Below, in pieces: positions 1 through 6,915 of a stretch of 41,916 nucleotides of DNA. The stretch comes from JAKAGE01 sp035541415 (lineage in GTDB: Bacteria; Patescibacteriota; Minisyncoccia; UBA6257; 2-01-FULL-56-20), in the NCBI GenBank assembly GCA_035541415.1, contig DATKNI010000024.1, forward strand, positions 1-41,916, in the 5' to 3' direction. Each line of letters begins with the position of its first letter. Within the stretch, counting starts at the first letter, position 1. The notes under the pieces are model-generated. The model made no database searches, was not told the origin of the DNA, and saw only the letters and a program-made list of their open reading frames with translations. A program made the translations under genes and the position numbers.

Positions 1-430
1 AGGCCTTCATCCTGCACGCGGCGTCGCTCGATCAGGCTTTCGCCCATTGTCGAATATTCTCGACTGCTGCCACCCGTAGGTGTACGGACCGTGTCTCAGT
101 TCCGTCGTTGGGGGTCAGGCTCTCACCTCCCCTACCGGTCAAAGCCTTGGTAGGCCATTACCCTACCAACTAGCTGATCGGACCTAGGCCGATCTCGAAG
201 CGGCTTACGCCTTTCGTCTTGCGACAATATTGAGAATTACCCCGCCTTTCGGCGAGCTGTGCTCATCTTCGAGGTATGTACTAGGGTGTTACTAACTCGT
301 TCGCCGCTACTTACTAACATCCGTCGCTCTTGATGTAATCGCAAACAACTTCAAAAAGTAAATCGCTCGACTTGCATGCCTTATCCACGCCGCCAGCGTT
401 CATCCTGGACCAGGATCAAATCCTCTGAAA
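1..430 (-). rRNA. rrs: 16S ribosomal RNA, 5' portion (partial)
   Basis: Read on the minus strand this is the 5' end of a small-subunit rRNA: the conserved TTTGATCCTGG block lies near 400-420, the ACGCTGGCGGCGTG block just inside it, and the CCTACGGGTGGCAGCAG and GAAAGCCTGA blocks near the left edge. The gene runs off the left end of the window at about E. coli position 400. The mature 5' end is estimated at 425-430. Several normally universal positions differ (see findings), as is often seen in Patescibacteria. It is transcribed away from rpmE from a strong promoter at 673-700. Confidence 0.97.
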
Positions 431-444
431 AAAGATTTGACTAT

Positions 445-583
445 GTGCGGAGCTTGCGCTCCGCACCGTTGAGTCACTCGTTGAAAATATGCAGAGCATA
501 TTTTCAACTCGCTATCAACGTTCATTCAAACCCTCTATAGAGGGGTTCGAGTGAACTATTTGCAACATTTTTTGAAATGTTGC
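445..583 (-). other. rRNA leader with four consecutive hairpins
   Basis: The roughly 240 nt between the rRNA promoter and 16S hold no credible gene. They contain four perfect inverted repeats: 445-466 (9-bp stem, TTGC loop), 480-508 (13-bp stem, 3-nt loop), 531-544 (7+7 palindrome) and 562-583 (9-bp stem, 4-nt loop). The position fits rRNA leader structures for RNase III processing or antitermination; that role is inferred. The stretch 584-672 shows nothing else I can support. Confidence 0.6.
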
Positions 584-672
584 CAAAAGAATAAATTGGA
601 ACAACTAAAAAACTCTCTACTGCTATTAAGTTGTGAAAGGTCTTTCGGTGGCTGATTGCACAGCCGGTTTAT

Positions 673-700
673 ATTCTAGCAGACGCCGAAAGGATGTCAA
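673..700 (-). promoter_or_regulatory. rRNA operon promoter
   Basis: On the minus strand a perfect TTGACA (695-700) is followed after 16 bp by TAGAAT (673-678), preceded by TGC, an extended -10. Transcription would start near 666 and run into the hairpin leader and 16S. Confidence 0.75.
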
Positions 701-724
701 CTCCGTATGCGCCGGCGCGGTTCG

Positions 725-753
725 TTGACACAATGGAAGCCACCCGTTATAAT
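725..753 (+). promoter_or_regulatory. Consensus sigma-70 promoter of rpmE
   Basis: TTGACA (725-730), 17 bp, TATAAT (748-753): a perfect consensus match. The predicted start of transcription (about 760) is only about four bases before the L31 ATG at 764, so the mRNA should be leaderless. It lies back to back with the rRNA promoter, 24 bp between the two -35 boxes. Confidence 0.8.
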
Positions 754-763
754 GACTATCACT

Positions 764-1009
764 ATGAAAACCGAGATCCATCCCAAGTATTTCCGGGAAG
801 CAAAGATCGTCTGCGCATGCGGCAACTCTTTTGTGACGGGCGCAACCCAGCCCGAAATCCGCGTGGAAATCTGCTCCAAGTGCCATCCCTTCTACACCGG
901 CGAGGAAAAACTCATCGACACGGCGGGACGCGTGGAAAAATTCAAGACGCGCCGCTCAAAGGCTCTTGAACCCAAGCCAAAGAAGGTCCGGGTAAAGAAA
1001 CAGAAATAA
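764..1009 (+). CDS. rpmE: 50S ribosomal protein L31
   Basis: 81-aa protein beginning MKTEIHPKYF, the typical L31 N-terminus, with two Cys pairs (CACG and CSKC) placed as in zinc-binding L31. It is a component of the large subunit near the central protuberance and bridges to the small subunit. The C-terminus is Lys/Arg-rich. An in-frame ATG at 752 overlaps the -10 box and an upstream ATG at 707 precedes the promoter, so 764 is the only start compatible with the promoter. There is no Shine-Dalgarno; leaderless initiation is inferred. A terminator follows at once, so it is a single-gene unit. Confidence 0.95.
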   Translation: MKTEIHPKYFREAKIVCACGNSFVTGATQPEIRVEICSKCHPFYTGEEKLIDTAGRVEKFKTRRSKALEPKPKKVRVKKQK

Positions 1010-1019
1010 CGCACGAACG

Positions 1020-1043
1020 AACCGCCCATCCGGGCGGTTTTAG
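1020..1043 (+). terminator. Terminator of rpmE
   Basis: 8-bp stem 1020-1027 / 1032-1039 with ATCC loop, followed by a short T-rich tail. Ten bases after the rpmE stop. Confidence 0.75.
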
Positions 1044-1048
1044 TTTCG

Positions 1049-1077
1049 TTGACGTACTTCCGGTTTTGTGGTAAACT
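1049..1077 (+). promoter_or_regulatory. Promoter of the two-TM protein gene
   Basis: TTGACG (1049-1054), 17 bp, TAAACT (1072-1077). The start near 1084 gives an 80-nt leader to the ATG at 1165, or a leaderless message for an in-frame ATG at 1087. Confidence 0.5.
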
Positions 1078-1164
1078 GTGGCCGCCATGGAGAATGTGCA
1101 AAAACACCTTTATGGCGCGTATTACTGTATACGCACCTTCACAAAAGAATATTGGAGAGAAGCT

Positions 1165-1749
1165 ATGCCGACGCGTCAGGAACAAGTATCACGATATTCC
1201 GGAATGGCGATCATCTCGTGGGGCACGCTCATGTGCTTGTGGGAGATTTGGCTCGGCACGCACGGAACCATGACCGGAACATCGTTCTTCGTCATCGTTT
1301 TTTTTACCGTGCTACCAATCGGATTGCTCTCGGCTGTAATTTCCCTCTTCGCGCCAATCATTCCTTCTTGGCATGCGACGCGAACGGAGCCGGTTGAAGA
1401 ACAAAAAACAGAGCGTCCTTCAGCCGCCGACATCCAACCGATTGATCCGCAAGAACTTCTGTGTCAGGGATACGAAGGCACGGATCTCGTCGATCCGACG
1501 GAAGAAGAAGTTCTTTCGTATGGCATCGCCGCCGACAAGTTTATTATCCTGATCGGATTCAAAATCCAGGCTTCCACGGAAATCTATGTTCCCTACCTCG
1601 TGTATCGGAACAATGGAAATGTCCGCGGAACCTGCAGGATTCCGGATCCGGCGCAGGGAGACAGAGCTTTTTCTAAGTGGGAAAATCGATACGCCATGAT
1701 CGCCGATATGCTCGGCGTGCCTGGTATCGATCCATCAAAAAAAGTTTAA
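1165..1749 (+). CDS. Hypothetical membrane protein, two TM segments
   Basis: 194-aa protein of unknown function. Two hydrophobic segments (about residues 13-31 and 40-66) are followed by a charged linker rich in Glu and Pro and a soluble domain of about 100 residues ending DPSKKV. I do not recognise the family. The start at 1165 is chosen because GGAGAG (1154-1159) precedes it at a normal distance. An in-frame ATG at 1087 lies 10 bases after the -10 box, in the geometry of the leaderless genes elsewhere in the window, and would add 26 residues; both remain possible. Its neighbours are also envelope-type accessory genes. Confidence 0.75.
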   Translation: MPTRQEQVSRYSGMAIISWGTLMCLWEIWLGTHGTMTGTSFFVIVFFTVLPIGLLSAVISLFAPIIPSWHATRTEPVEEQKTERPSAADIQPIDPQELLCQGYEGTDLVDPTEEEVLSYGIAADKFIILIGFKIQASTEIYVPYLVYRNNGNVRGTCRIPDPAQGDRAFSKWENRYAMIADMLGVPGIDPSKKV

Positions 1750-1788
1750 CGACATCCTGAGATGCTTGGCGCATTATACTTATCAGCC

Positions 1789-1825
1789 TTCCCGTAGCGG
1801 GCCAGCAATGGCGGCGCGAGAGGAA
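1789..1825 (+). repeat. 37-nt structured direct repeat, copy 1
   Basis: Identical to 1842-1878. The unit has three nested elements: CCCG-TAG-CGGG, GCCA-GCAA-TGGC (GNRA-like tetraloop) and terminal TTCC / GGAA ends that can pair, so it may fold as a small multi-arm structure. A possible -10 (TATACT, 1775-1780) would start transcription about two bases before this copy. Confidence 0.85.
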
Positions 1826-1841
1826 GTCTGACGGACACACG

Positions 1842-1878
1842 TTCCCGTAGCGGGCCAGCAATGGCGGCGCGAGAGGAA
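1842..1878 (+). repeat. 37-nt structured direct repeat, copy 2
   Basis: Second identical copy, separated from the first by a 16-nt unrelated spacer (1826-1841), 75 bases upstream of the LysM-like gene. Two copies with a spacer this short do not make a CRISPR array. Probably part of the 5' leader of the gene at 1954. Confidence 0.85.
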
Positions 1879-1953
1879 TGATGAGCGTACGATTAGCCGG
1901 GATCTTTAACCTACCCCGAACAACCTTCACGATTCTACCTAAGGAGAACTTCC

Positions 1954-3012
1954 GTGACCGTTCTGAATCTTCAAGAAGAAGAACGCCATGAAGAAGTGAT
2001 CGACGGCGACCGGCGCAAAGAGCGCTCCCGTCGATACGCATGGAGTACGCACAAGGCTCACTACGTAGGAGCCCTGGCCCTGCTCATCCTTGGTCTCCTC
2101 GCGATCGGTTCGTGGGTAAAGCTGGGATATGGTTGGTCATTTCGGCTACATCCCTCGCTTTCCGACAAATCGTCCGCAGACCAAGCGACAAACCCAGTCG
2201 TTCCGCCTCTCGCACCGCCTCCGGTGGTTGCGACGGCAACGATAAAACCGCTCTACCATGAGTTCATTGTGCCGCGAGGATACACCTTAAGCCACATCGC
2301 GAATCATGCATTTCGAGATGCGCGATATTGGGAAACCGTCCAGAAGCAATTGAAAGAAGGGCTTCCTAATGGCGATGGGAAAATCGGCATCGACGACCCC
2401 AAGCATTTGCTGGCCGGCGAAACCTATAGCATCCCCGACACCCTGCATCTCGACGACGGAACTACAGTCGCCTTTGATGCTGAGCGGTTCGATCGTAAGC
2501 TCGATATTTTCAACGCGAAAAACGAGGAGGACAAAACACCGTTCCCCTCGCGAGCGTTAGCTCCGCAACATCCGGCAGCTGCTGTTTCGGGCGTTGAAAC
2601 CATTCCGACCAACGCGATTCCGAGTGATGCGTTCCTCAAAAGCGGTGAAACGACCGCCGACGGACCGCTCACGCGCCAACTCGAAGCAAAGGCGCAAGAC
2701 TTCGGATTCAAGGGTTCGGAACAGGCTAAGCATGCGTGGGCGGCTGATACCGCACACGGCTATGCGTGCGAGGCAGGCTTCACCGATTGTAGAGGCTCGA
2801 ACCAAGTCATCGGATTCAATCCTCCCGACAAGGTGGCGGTCGTCATCGAAAACAACGCGCAAGGAATTGCGCAGATCAAAGAGTATTACATCGATGGCGG
2901 CCAGGCTACGCTTGAACGGAACCTTGTCTTCGACGGCACAATACCAGAACGGCCCTTCATCGGAACAGCTACAAAATTCTTTGAACGCGTCCTCCCTTCA
3001 CCGAATGGATAA
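1954..3012 (+). CDS. Membrane-anchored protein with LysM-like domain
   Basis: 352-aa protein starting at GTG with AAGGAG (1941-1946) seven bases upstream. A basic cytoplasmic N-terminus of about 35 residues is followed by one TM segment (about 36-56), a Pro-rich linker and, at about residues 103-164, a segment resembling a LysM module: VPRGYTLSHIANHAF, then a longer middle and LLAGETYSIP. LysM modules bind N-acetylglucosamine polymers such as peptidoglycan; the match is by motif shape only. The C-terminal third (with two Cys at YACEAG and TDCRG) is unrecognised. Likely an outward-facing cell-wall-associated protein. It stands alone, with its own terminator. Confidence 0.75.
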   Translation: MTVLNLQEEERHEEVIDGDRRKERSRRYAWSTHKAHYVGALALLILGLLAIGSWVKLGYGWSFRLHPSLSDKSSADQATNPVVPPLAPPPVVATATIKPLYHEFIVPRGYTLSHIANHAFRDARYWETVQKQLKEGLPNGDGKIGIDDPKHLLAGETYSIPDTLHLDDGTTVAFDAERFDRKLDIFNAKNEEDKTPFPSRALAPQHPAAAVSGVETIPTNAIPSDAFLKSGETTADGPLTRQLEAKAQDFGFKGSEQAKHAWAADTAHGYACEAGFTDCRGSNQVIGFNPPDKVAVVIENNAQGIAQIKEYYIDGGQATLERNLVFDGTIPERPFIGTATKFFERVLPSPNG

Positions 3013-3032
3013 GACCGCGCAACAAAGATCAC

Positions 3033-3065
3033 ATGAGGCGATCGTACGATCGCCTCATTTTTATT
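3033..3065 (+). terminator. Terminator of the LysM-like gene
   Basis: 12-bp stem 3033-3044 / 3047-3058, nearly a continuous palindrome, then TTTTTATTTT. Confidence 0.8.
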
Positions 3066-3076
3066 TTCAATTTATG

Positions 3077-3112
3077 AAAAAGAAAAGGCGAGAGCATGGT
3101 TGTGCTCTCGCC
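3077..3112 (-). terminator. Terminator of the OmpA-like gene
   Basis: 10-bp stem 3087-3096 / 3103-3112; on the minus strand it is followed by TTTTCTTTTT. It stands back to back with the plus-strand terminator at 3033, insulating two convergent units. Confidence 0.8.
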
Positions 3113-3125
3113 CGTATTCAAGGTG

Positions 3126-4439
3126 CTACTGATTACTGCAATAGTCTGCAGATTGGGCGGATGGCGCAGCTACGTCCGGCTTGGCGTAGACATTGCGATC
3201 CTTCCAATAAACTTTATCCTTTCTCGCAAATTCTTTTCCTTGCGATGAATAGACGCAGATCTGCGGTTTGTCTCCCGGGTACACCGTAAGATAGTCTGTG
3301 TAGACGTTTCTCACGCGGCCCATGCCAAGAATGGTGTTGTGATCCGCCGGACCTTCGATACTCGCGCCGCCGAGCCACTGGATCCGCCTCCGTTTGTCTC
3401 CTTGGAGGTAGGCATGCCACCTGGCGTATCCCGCACGGTTATGCGAGACGACGATTGCATTGTGATCGAGATTATTGCGAACAACATCCCGCACCTGCAT
3501 ATCATCGAGGTCGAAGTAAATGGCGACGCCAGCCGGGAAATCATCCCAGGGGTTGAATGCTTTCTCAACGACTGCAACCGGCGCCGGTTGGGGCGCGGGC
3601 TGCATGCGATTGATCGTGTCGTTCAACCGATTGAGAGTGTCCTCCAGTTTTTGGATATTCACTGGCGGAGCGGGTGCTGGTTCTGGTTTCGGAGGCTGCG
3701 GTGCCCATTCAACGGGAACATCAGCGGTGATTTCTGGACAGTTAACCTCCAGGCTTGACCATGGAACAGCGCGGGTTCTGCTTGATCCCCTGCTGTATCC
3801 GACAGCCACCGCCCCCGTGCCCTTGTTGGCATTGCCGAACAATCCTCCGCCGCTTCCTCCAAGGCCAGCTATTTTCTCCTTGGTGACCATTTCGAAGGAT
3901 TTTGTGTCGCGTACGGCGCAGCCGGTCACGTGCGCGGCGCTCTTTTTTGCACTATAGAGTGCATCCATTGCAAGCGCCTCGGGCGGGATTCCATTTTCGC
4001 CCAACACCGTGCCCACCCAAAGTTCCCGGATAATCTTTGATGGTTTTGGACCATCGCCACCGGGCCACCATGGCATGAGGCAGACGAGGTCGTCGTTTTG
4101 AGCGGCTTCCCGCAAAACATAGCCATCAACTTTACCGTGACGCTTATTATGCTTTCGGTAAAATTCCAGCTCCTTTACGGTGAAGCAGTCTCGTGCGACG
4201 AGCTCTTGGTTGTTGAGAACCACCGTGCCGCCGGGCAATATTGAACCCGTTGTGCCAGGAAGGGCAGATCCGATCTGCCGGTTATCTCCTGGCTGGCCAC
4301 TGTTCATGATCAGCGTGTTGTTTGACGTTGAGGTCGAACCAGCAGTGCTGGTTGAGTTAGTGCCGCCCGAACCGTCGTCCTGACCAAGCACCCCCAACGA
4401 GAGCAACAGTGAAGCAACTGCTACCAGAGCAATCTTCAT
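3126..4439 (-). CDS. Secreted protein with OmpA-like C-terminal domain
   Basis: 437-aa protein with a signal peptide (MKIALVAVASLLLSLGVLGQ), a low-complexity Ser/Thr/Gly/Asn stretch, a central unrecognised domain with several Cys, a Pro-rich linker (about 245-262), a short helix likely to coil (QKLEDTLNRLNDTINRM), and a C-terminal domain at about 300-390. That domain resembles OmpA/MotB peptidoglycan-binding domains: a VAIYFDLDD strand, paired basic segments, then GGASIEGPADHN, an Arg helix and YTDYL, where the family has GHTDxxGxxxxN..L...RA..V..YL. The usual Asp is replaced by Ser, so the assignment is tentative. GGAGGAG precedes the ATG. It lies 27 bp downstream of the Ser/Gly-rich secreted protein, probably co-transcribed. 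Confidence 0.7.
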   Translation of the reverse strand: MKIALVAVASLLLSLGVLGQDDGSGGTNSTSTAGSTSTSNNTLIMNSGQPGDNRQIGSALPGTTGSILPGGTVVLNNQELVARDCFTVKELEFYRKHNKRHGKVDGYVLREAAQNDDLVCLMPWWPGGDGPKPSKIIRELWVGTVLGENGIPPEALAMDALYSAKKSAAHVTGCAVRDTKSFEMVTKEKIAGLGGSGGGLFGNANKGTGAVAVGYSRGSSRTRAVPWSSLEVNCPEITADVPVEWAPQPPKPEPAPAPPVNIQKLEDTLNRLNDTINRMQPAPQPAPVAVVEKAFNPWDDFPAGVAIYFDLDDMQVRDVVRNNLDHNAIVVSHNRAGYARWHAYLQGDKRRRIQWLGGASIEGPADHNTILGMGRVRNVYTDYLTVYPGDKPQICVYSSQGKEFARKDKVYWKDRNVYAKPDVAAPSAQSADYCSNQ

Positions 4440-4466
4440 TAACTCCTCCCTGTGGGACGATGCTGG

Positions 4467-5258
4467 TTAGTGTTTGCCGGTATACGCTTGCGAGCTCACC
4501 TGAGCTGAAGCGCTGTTTGCGGATGTGGTGGCCGTGCCTTGCATGGCTTGGCCGCCCGATGCCTGGCGCGCGCCCGTCGCATTGTACGACGTCGTGCCCA
4601 TAAGACTGGCTCCGGAGTTCGCGGACGTGCTTGAGGCATTGATTGCCCCGGCGCCGTCCGCAACGACGTTGCCGTTCTTTTGGCATCCCTGAAGACCGAG
4701 CTTGGTTTGCGATATGCCCTGCGAGCTCACGGTGGATTGATTCACCCCGTTCGCATTGGTCACCGAACCCGTCGTCGATCCTTGGGACGCCTGCATGATG
4801 CCGGCTCGCGCAGCGTCCCGGCCTTGAGCCGTGCCGCTGCCGTTGCCTTCGGTGTAGTTGCCGCCGGAAACGCCGTTCTTGGAATCGCCGAGTGATCCGA
4901 AATTATCCTGCCCAGCATTCACGTCGACGCCAACCTGAACGTTGTCGCCGTACGCGCCTGCTTTCGAACCGGTCATAACGCCGGAGTCCGTCTTGAAGGA
5001 CGTCGCTCCCGTGGTATCCGATCCTGTTGTCTTTGCGACCGAACCGGCTTTTCCGCCGGCAGGACCGCAATCGCTTTTGGCCGAATAGCCAGCGTCGGTG
5101 ATTGAACCCGCATCGCCGCCGACCCCATTCGGGTCGCCGTGCGTGGTGTGGATATTCACCGTCGTACCGCCGCTCGCCGTACTGCTGTTTTGTGCAGAAA
5201 CGAACGAGACAAGTGAGAGAACAACGAATACCAGCAACGAGGATTTCAACACGCGCAT
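4467..5258 (-). CDS. Secreted Ser/Gly/Ala-rich low-complexity protein
   Basis: 263-aa protein with a clear signal peptide (MRVLKSSLLVFVVLSLVSFVSAQ) and a mature part almost entirely of Gly, Ser, Thr, Ala, Asn and Gln. It has two Cys (DCGPAG and GCQKNG), few charges and no TM segment. The composition suggests an extended or beta-structured extracellular protein; no family is recognised. A strong AAGGAG (about 5268-5273) sits upstream. Probable first gene of a two-gene unit with the OmpA-like protein, both exported. A weak minus-strand promoter (TTGCTT, 17 bp, TAAAAG, near 5325-5360) is possible. Confidence 0.7.
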   Translation of the reverse strand: MRVLKSSLLVFVVLSLVSFVSAQNSSTASGGTTVNIHTTHGDPNGVGGDAGSITDAGYSAKSDCGPAGGKAGSVAKTTGSDTTGATSFKTDSGVMTGSKAGAYGDNVQVGVDVNAGQDNFGSLGDSKNGVSGGNYTEGNGSGTAQGRDAARAGIMQASQGSTTGSVTNANGVNQSTVSSQGISQTKLGLQGCQKNGNVVADGAGAINASSTSANSGASLMGTTSYNATGARQASGGQAMQGTATTSANSASAQVSSQAYTGKH

Positions 5259-5452
5259 GTGGACATCTCCTTTTTTGCAGTTTTTATTGTTGCTATTGGT
5301 GATGGTAATGAACTGTCACCTGGCCATCTTTTACCATATATTGACAGAAAAAGCAAGAAATGGGCCTTGTCATATGGGCTCGAAAATGATACGTTCTAAT
5401 CAGCGCGTGCGTTGTAAAACTGAATCTCAATTTGATCCGGAGGGCTGTCTGC

Positions 5453-6052
5453 ATGCGAAATGCGTTGCTATCGCTCGGCCAATGGCGGTTGCCGCTCATG
5501 GCCATTGCTGTTTGCTTCACCGTCGTCGAGTGGTCTTCCCCATTTTCCGTTTCCGTCGGCATCTCAAAAGCCACCGCCATCATTATGACGGTTGTTTTCG
5601 GAACCATAGCAATCCTGTGTTTTGAAGTGTGGTTCTTTAAGGAAAGCTGCGGCAAACCCCGCGACGAAATCCTTATGATGATGCCGTGGTGGGAGCAATA
5701 TCCCGCAACCGTCAAACGCTTCTTGAAACTTCTCGTCCCAGAACGCCCATCCTCCAAACCGAACCTCGCGATCGCGGCCGTCATCTGCGTCGCCATTCTC
5801 ATCCTTGCCTGCCTTCCCCTGGTCGGCTGGTACAGCGTTGCCGTCGCCGAAGTATTTTTCTTCCCCCGTTGGCTCCGCGTACCCGTTATCGTACTGGGGA
5901 ACGCTCTCAAGGATTGCGGGTTCAGCGTCTTCTTGTTCGGCCATTTCGCCCACGTAAGCCTGATCTACACTTTGATCGTCGCCGCAATCCTTGCGACAAT
6001 CCATCTGATCAGATGGTCGCTTCACGCCAAAAAACCGCACCTCGGAACGTAA
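5453..6052 (+). CDS. Hypothetical polytopic membrane protein
   Basis: 199-aa protein with about four hydrophobic segments (near residues 12-30, 40-60, 102-122 and 160-185) and a cytoplasmic-looking loop containing PWWEQYPATVKRF. No family is recognised. The ATG at 5453 is chosen because GGAGG (5439-5443) precedes it; an in-frame ATG at 5432 has no ribosome binding site. It is divergent from the secreted-protein pair and ends at a bidirectional terminator. Confidence 0.7.
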   Translation: MRNALLSLGQWRLPLMAIAVCFTVVEWSSPFSVSVGISKATAIIMTVVFGTIAILCFEVWFFKESCGKPRDEILMMMPWWEQYPATVKRFLKLLVPERPSSKPNLAIAAVICVAILILACLPLVGWYSVAVAEVFFFPRWLRVPVIVLGNALKDCGFSVFLFGHFAHVSLIYTLIVAAILATIHLIRWSLHAKKPHLGT

Positions 6053-6067
6053 CCCCGATCGAATTGA

Positions 6068-6101
6068 AAACCCCTGCATCCAAGCAGGGGTTTATTTTTT
6101 T
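6068..6101. terminator. Bidirectional terminator
   Basis: 10-bp stem 6068-6077 / 6084-6093, loop 6078-6083. On the plus strand it is followed by ATTTTTTT. On the minus strand the stem overlaps the stop codon of the receiver gene and is followed by a short T run. Confidence 0.8.
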
Positions 6102-6490
6102 ATGCCGAGGAGTTCTCTCACGCGCGCCACGATCACGTCGAGATCCGCGCTTTTATCGATAAAATCCACCATGCCCATTTCCTTGCTCACGTCTTTTTTG
6201 TCGGCCATGATCGATGGCCACGGATCTTTGAGGTTGCTCAAAAATGCGATGTGCAAGTCTTTGGTTGCTTCGTTCTGCTTTATGGCGAGTGCCGCGTCCG
6301 TTCCGCTCTCTTCCGGCATATGGACATCCATAAGGATGAGGTCGGGATGCAGTTTGCCCGCAGCGTCAACCGCCTCTTTGGCGTTGTAGGCAACGACCGG
6401 CTCAAAACCCGATTCCCCAAGTTTTGTGGAAATAATTTCAAGGAGATTTGGTTCGTCGTCAACAATAAGAATGAGAGGTTTTTCTCGCAT
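6092..6490 (-). CDS. Stand-alone response regulator receiver protein
   Basis: 132-aa single REC domain: acidic pair D11-D12, phospho-acceptor D55 (LILMDVHMP), Ser85 at the Thr/Ser switch position (AFLSN) and Lys113 (DKSAD). There is no output domain, so it would act as a phosphotransfer partner or by protein contact. It lies five bases downstream of a second receiver gene, but TATTAT at 6498-6503, eight bases before the ATG, suggests its own leaderless transcript. No histidine kinase is adjacent; the only kinase in the window is at 16233-17639. Confidence 0.93.
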   Translation of the reverse strand: MREKPLILIVDDEPNLLEIISTKLGESGFEPVVAYNAKEAVDAAGKLHPDLILMDVHMPEESGTDAALAIKQNEATKDLHIAFLSNLKDPWPSIMADKKDVSKEMGMVDFIDKSADLDVIVARVRELLGIKK

Positions 6491-6495
6491 GGAAC

Positions 6496-6885
6496 TTATA
6501 ATAAGAACTGTTTGATCTGCGCGGCAAGCGAATCAAGATCGTCGGTCTTCCTCAGATATCCCTGGGCGCCGAAGTTTTTTGAAATATTGCTATTGAAGTT
6601 TTGAACTTCGAGCTGGGGATCGCCGAGACTTGTGAGGAATGCGATCTTCGTGTCCTTTATTTCCGGGATTGCCCGGATTGCGAGCGTTGCCGCCGCGCCA
6701 TCCATCACGGGCATATTAACGTCCATGAGGACAAGGTCCGGCTTGAGGGCTTGGGTCTTCTGGACGGCGATTTTGCCATCCTCTGCGGTTTCGATACGGT
6801 ACCCTTCTGCAGACAATTTGGTGCTGAAAATTTCGCGGAACGCAGCGTCGTCGTCAGCGATAAGGATAAGCGGTTGATTCGCCAT
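6496..6885 (-). CDS. Stand-alone response regulator receiver protein
   Basis: 129-aa REC domain beginning MANQPLILIADDD: acidic residues D11-D12, phospho-acceptor D55 (LVLMDVNMP), Thr in AFLTS, Lys in YLRKT. The open frame extends upstream to 7677 only because it runs antisense through the release-factor gene; the promoter-proximal ATG at 6885 is the real start. It is divergent from prfA with overlapping -10 boxes. No Shine-Dalgarno; leaderless start inferred. Paralogue of the receiver immediately downstream. Confidence 0.93.
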   Translation of the reverse strand: MANQPLILIADDDAAFREIFSTKLSAEGYRIETAEDGKIAVQKTQALKPDLVLMDVNMPVMDGAAATLAIRAIPEIKDTKIAFLTSLGDPQLEVQNFNSNISKNFGAQGYLRKTDDLDSLAAQIKQFLL

Positions 6886-6902
6886 AGTTTCATTATTATA
6901 AT
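6874..6902. promoter_or_regulatory. Divergent promoters with interlocked -10 boxes
   Basis: The palindrome ATTATAAT (6895-6902) gives TATAAT on both strands: 6897-6902 for prfA (with TTGATT at 6874-6879, exactly 17 bp spacer) and 6895-6900 for the receiver gene on the minus strand. ATG codons lie 14 bases (prfA) and 10 bases (receiver) beyond their -10 boxes. The two promoters cannot be occupied at once. Confidence 0.65.
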
Positions 6903-6915
6903 AGCATATTGATAT

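Noticed and set aside
1789..1878. CRISPR array
   Set aside because: Only two repeats with a 16-nt spacer and no cas genes; the unit is a structured direct repeat.
5341..5372. Plus-strand promoter starting at the TTGACA at 5341
   Set aside because: No acceptable -10 at 15-19 bp; the promoter of the gene at 5453 remains unassigned.
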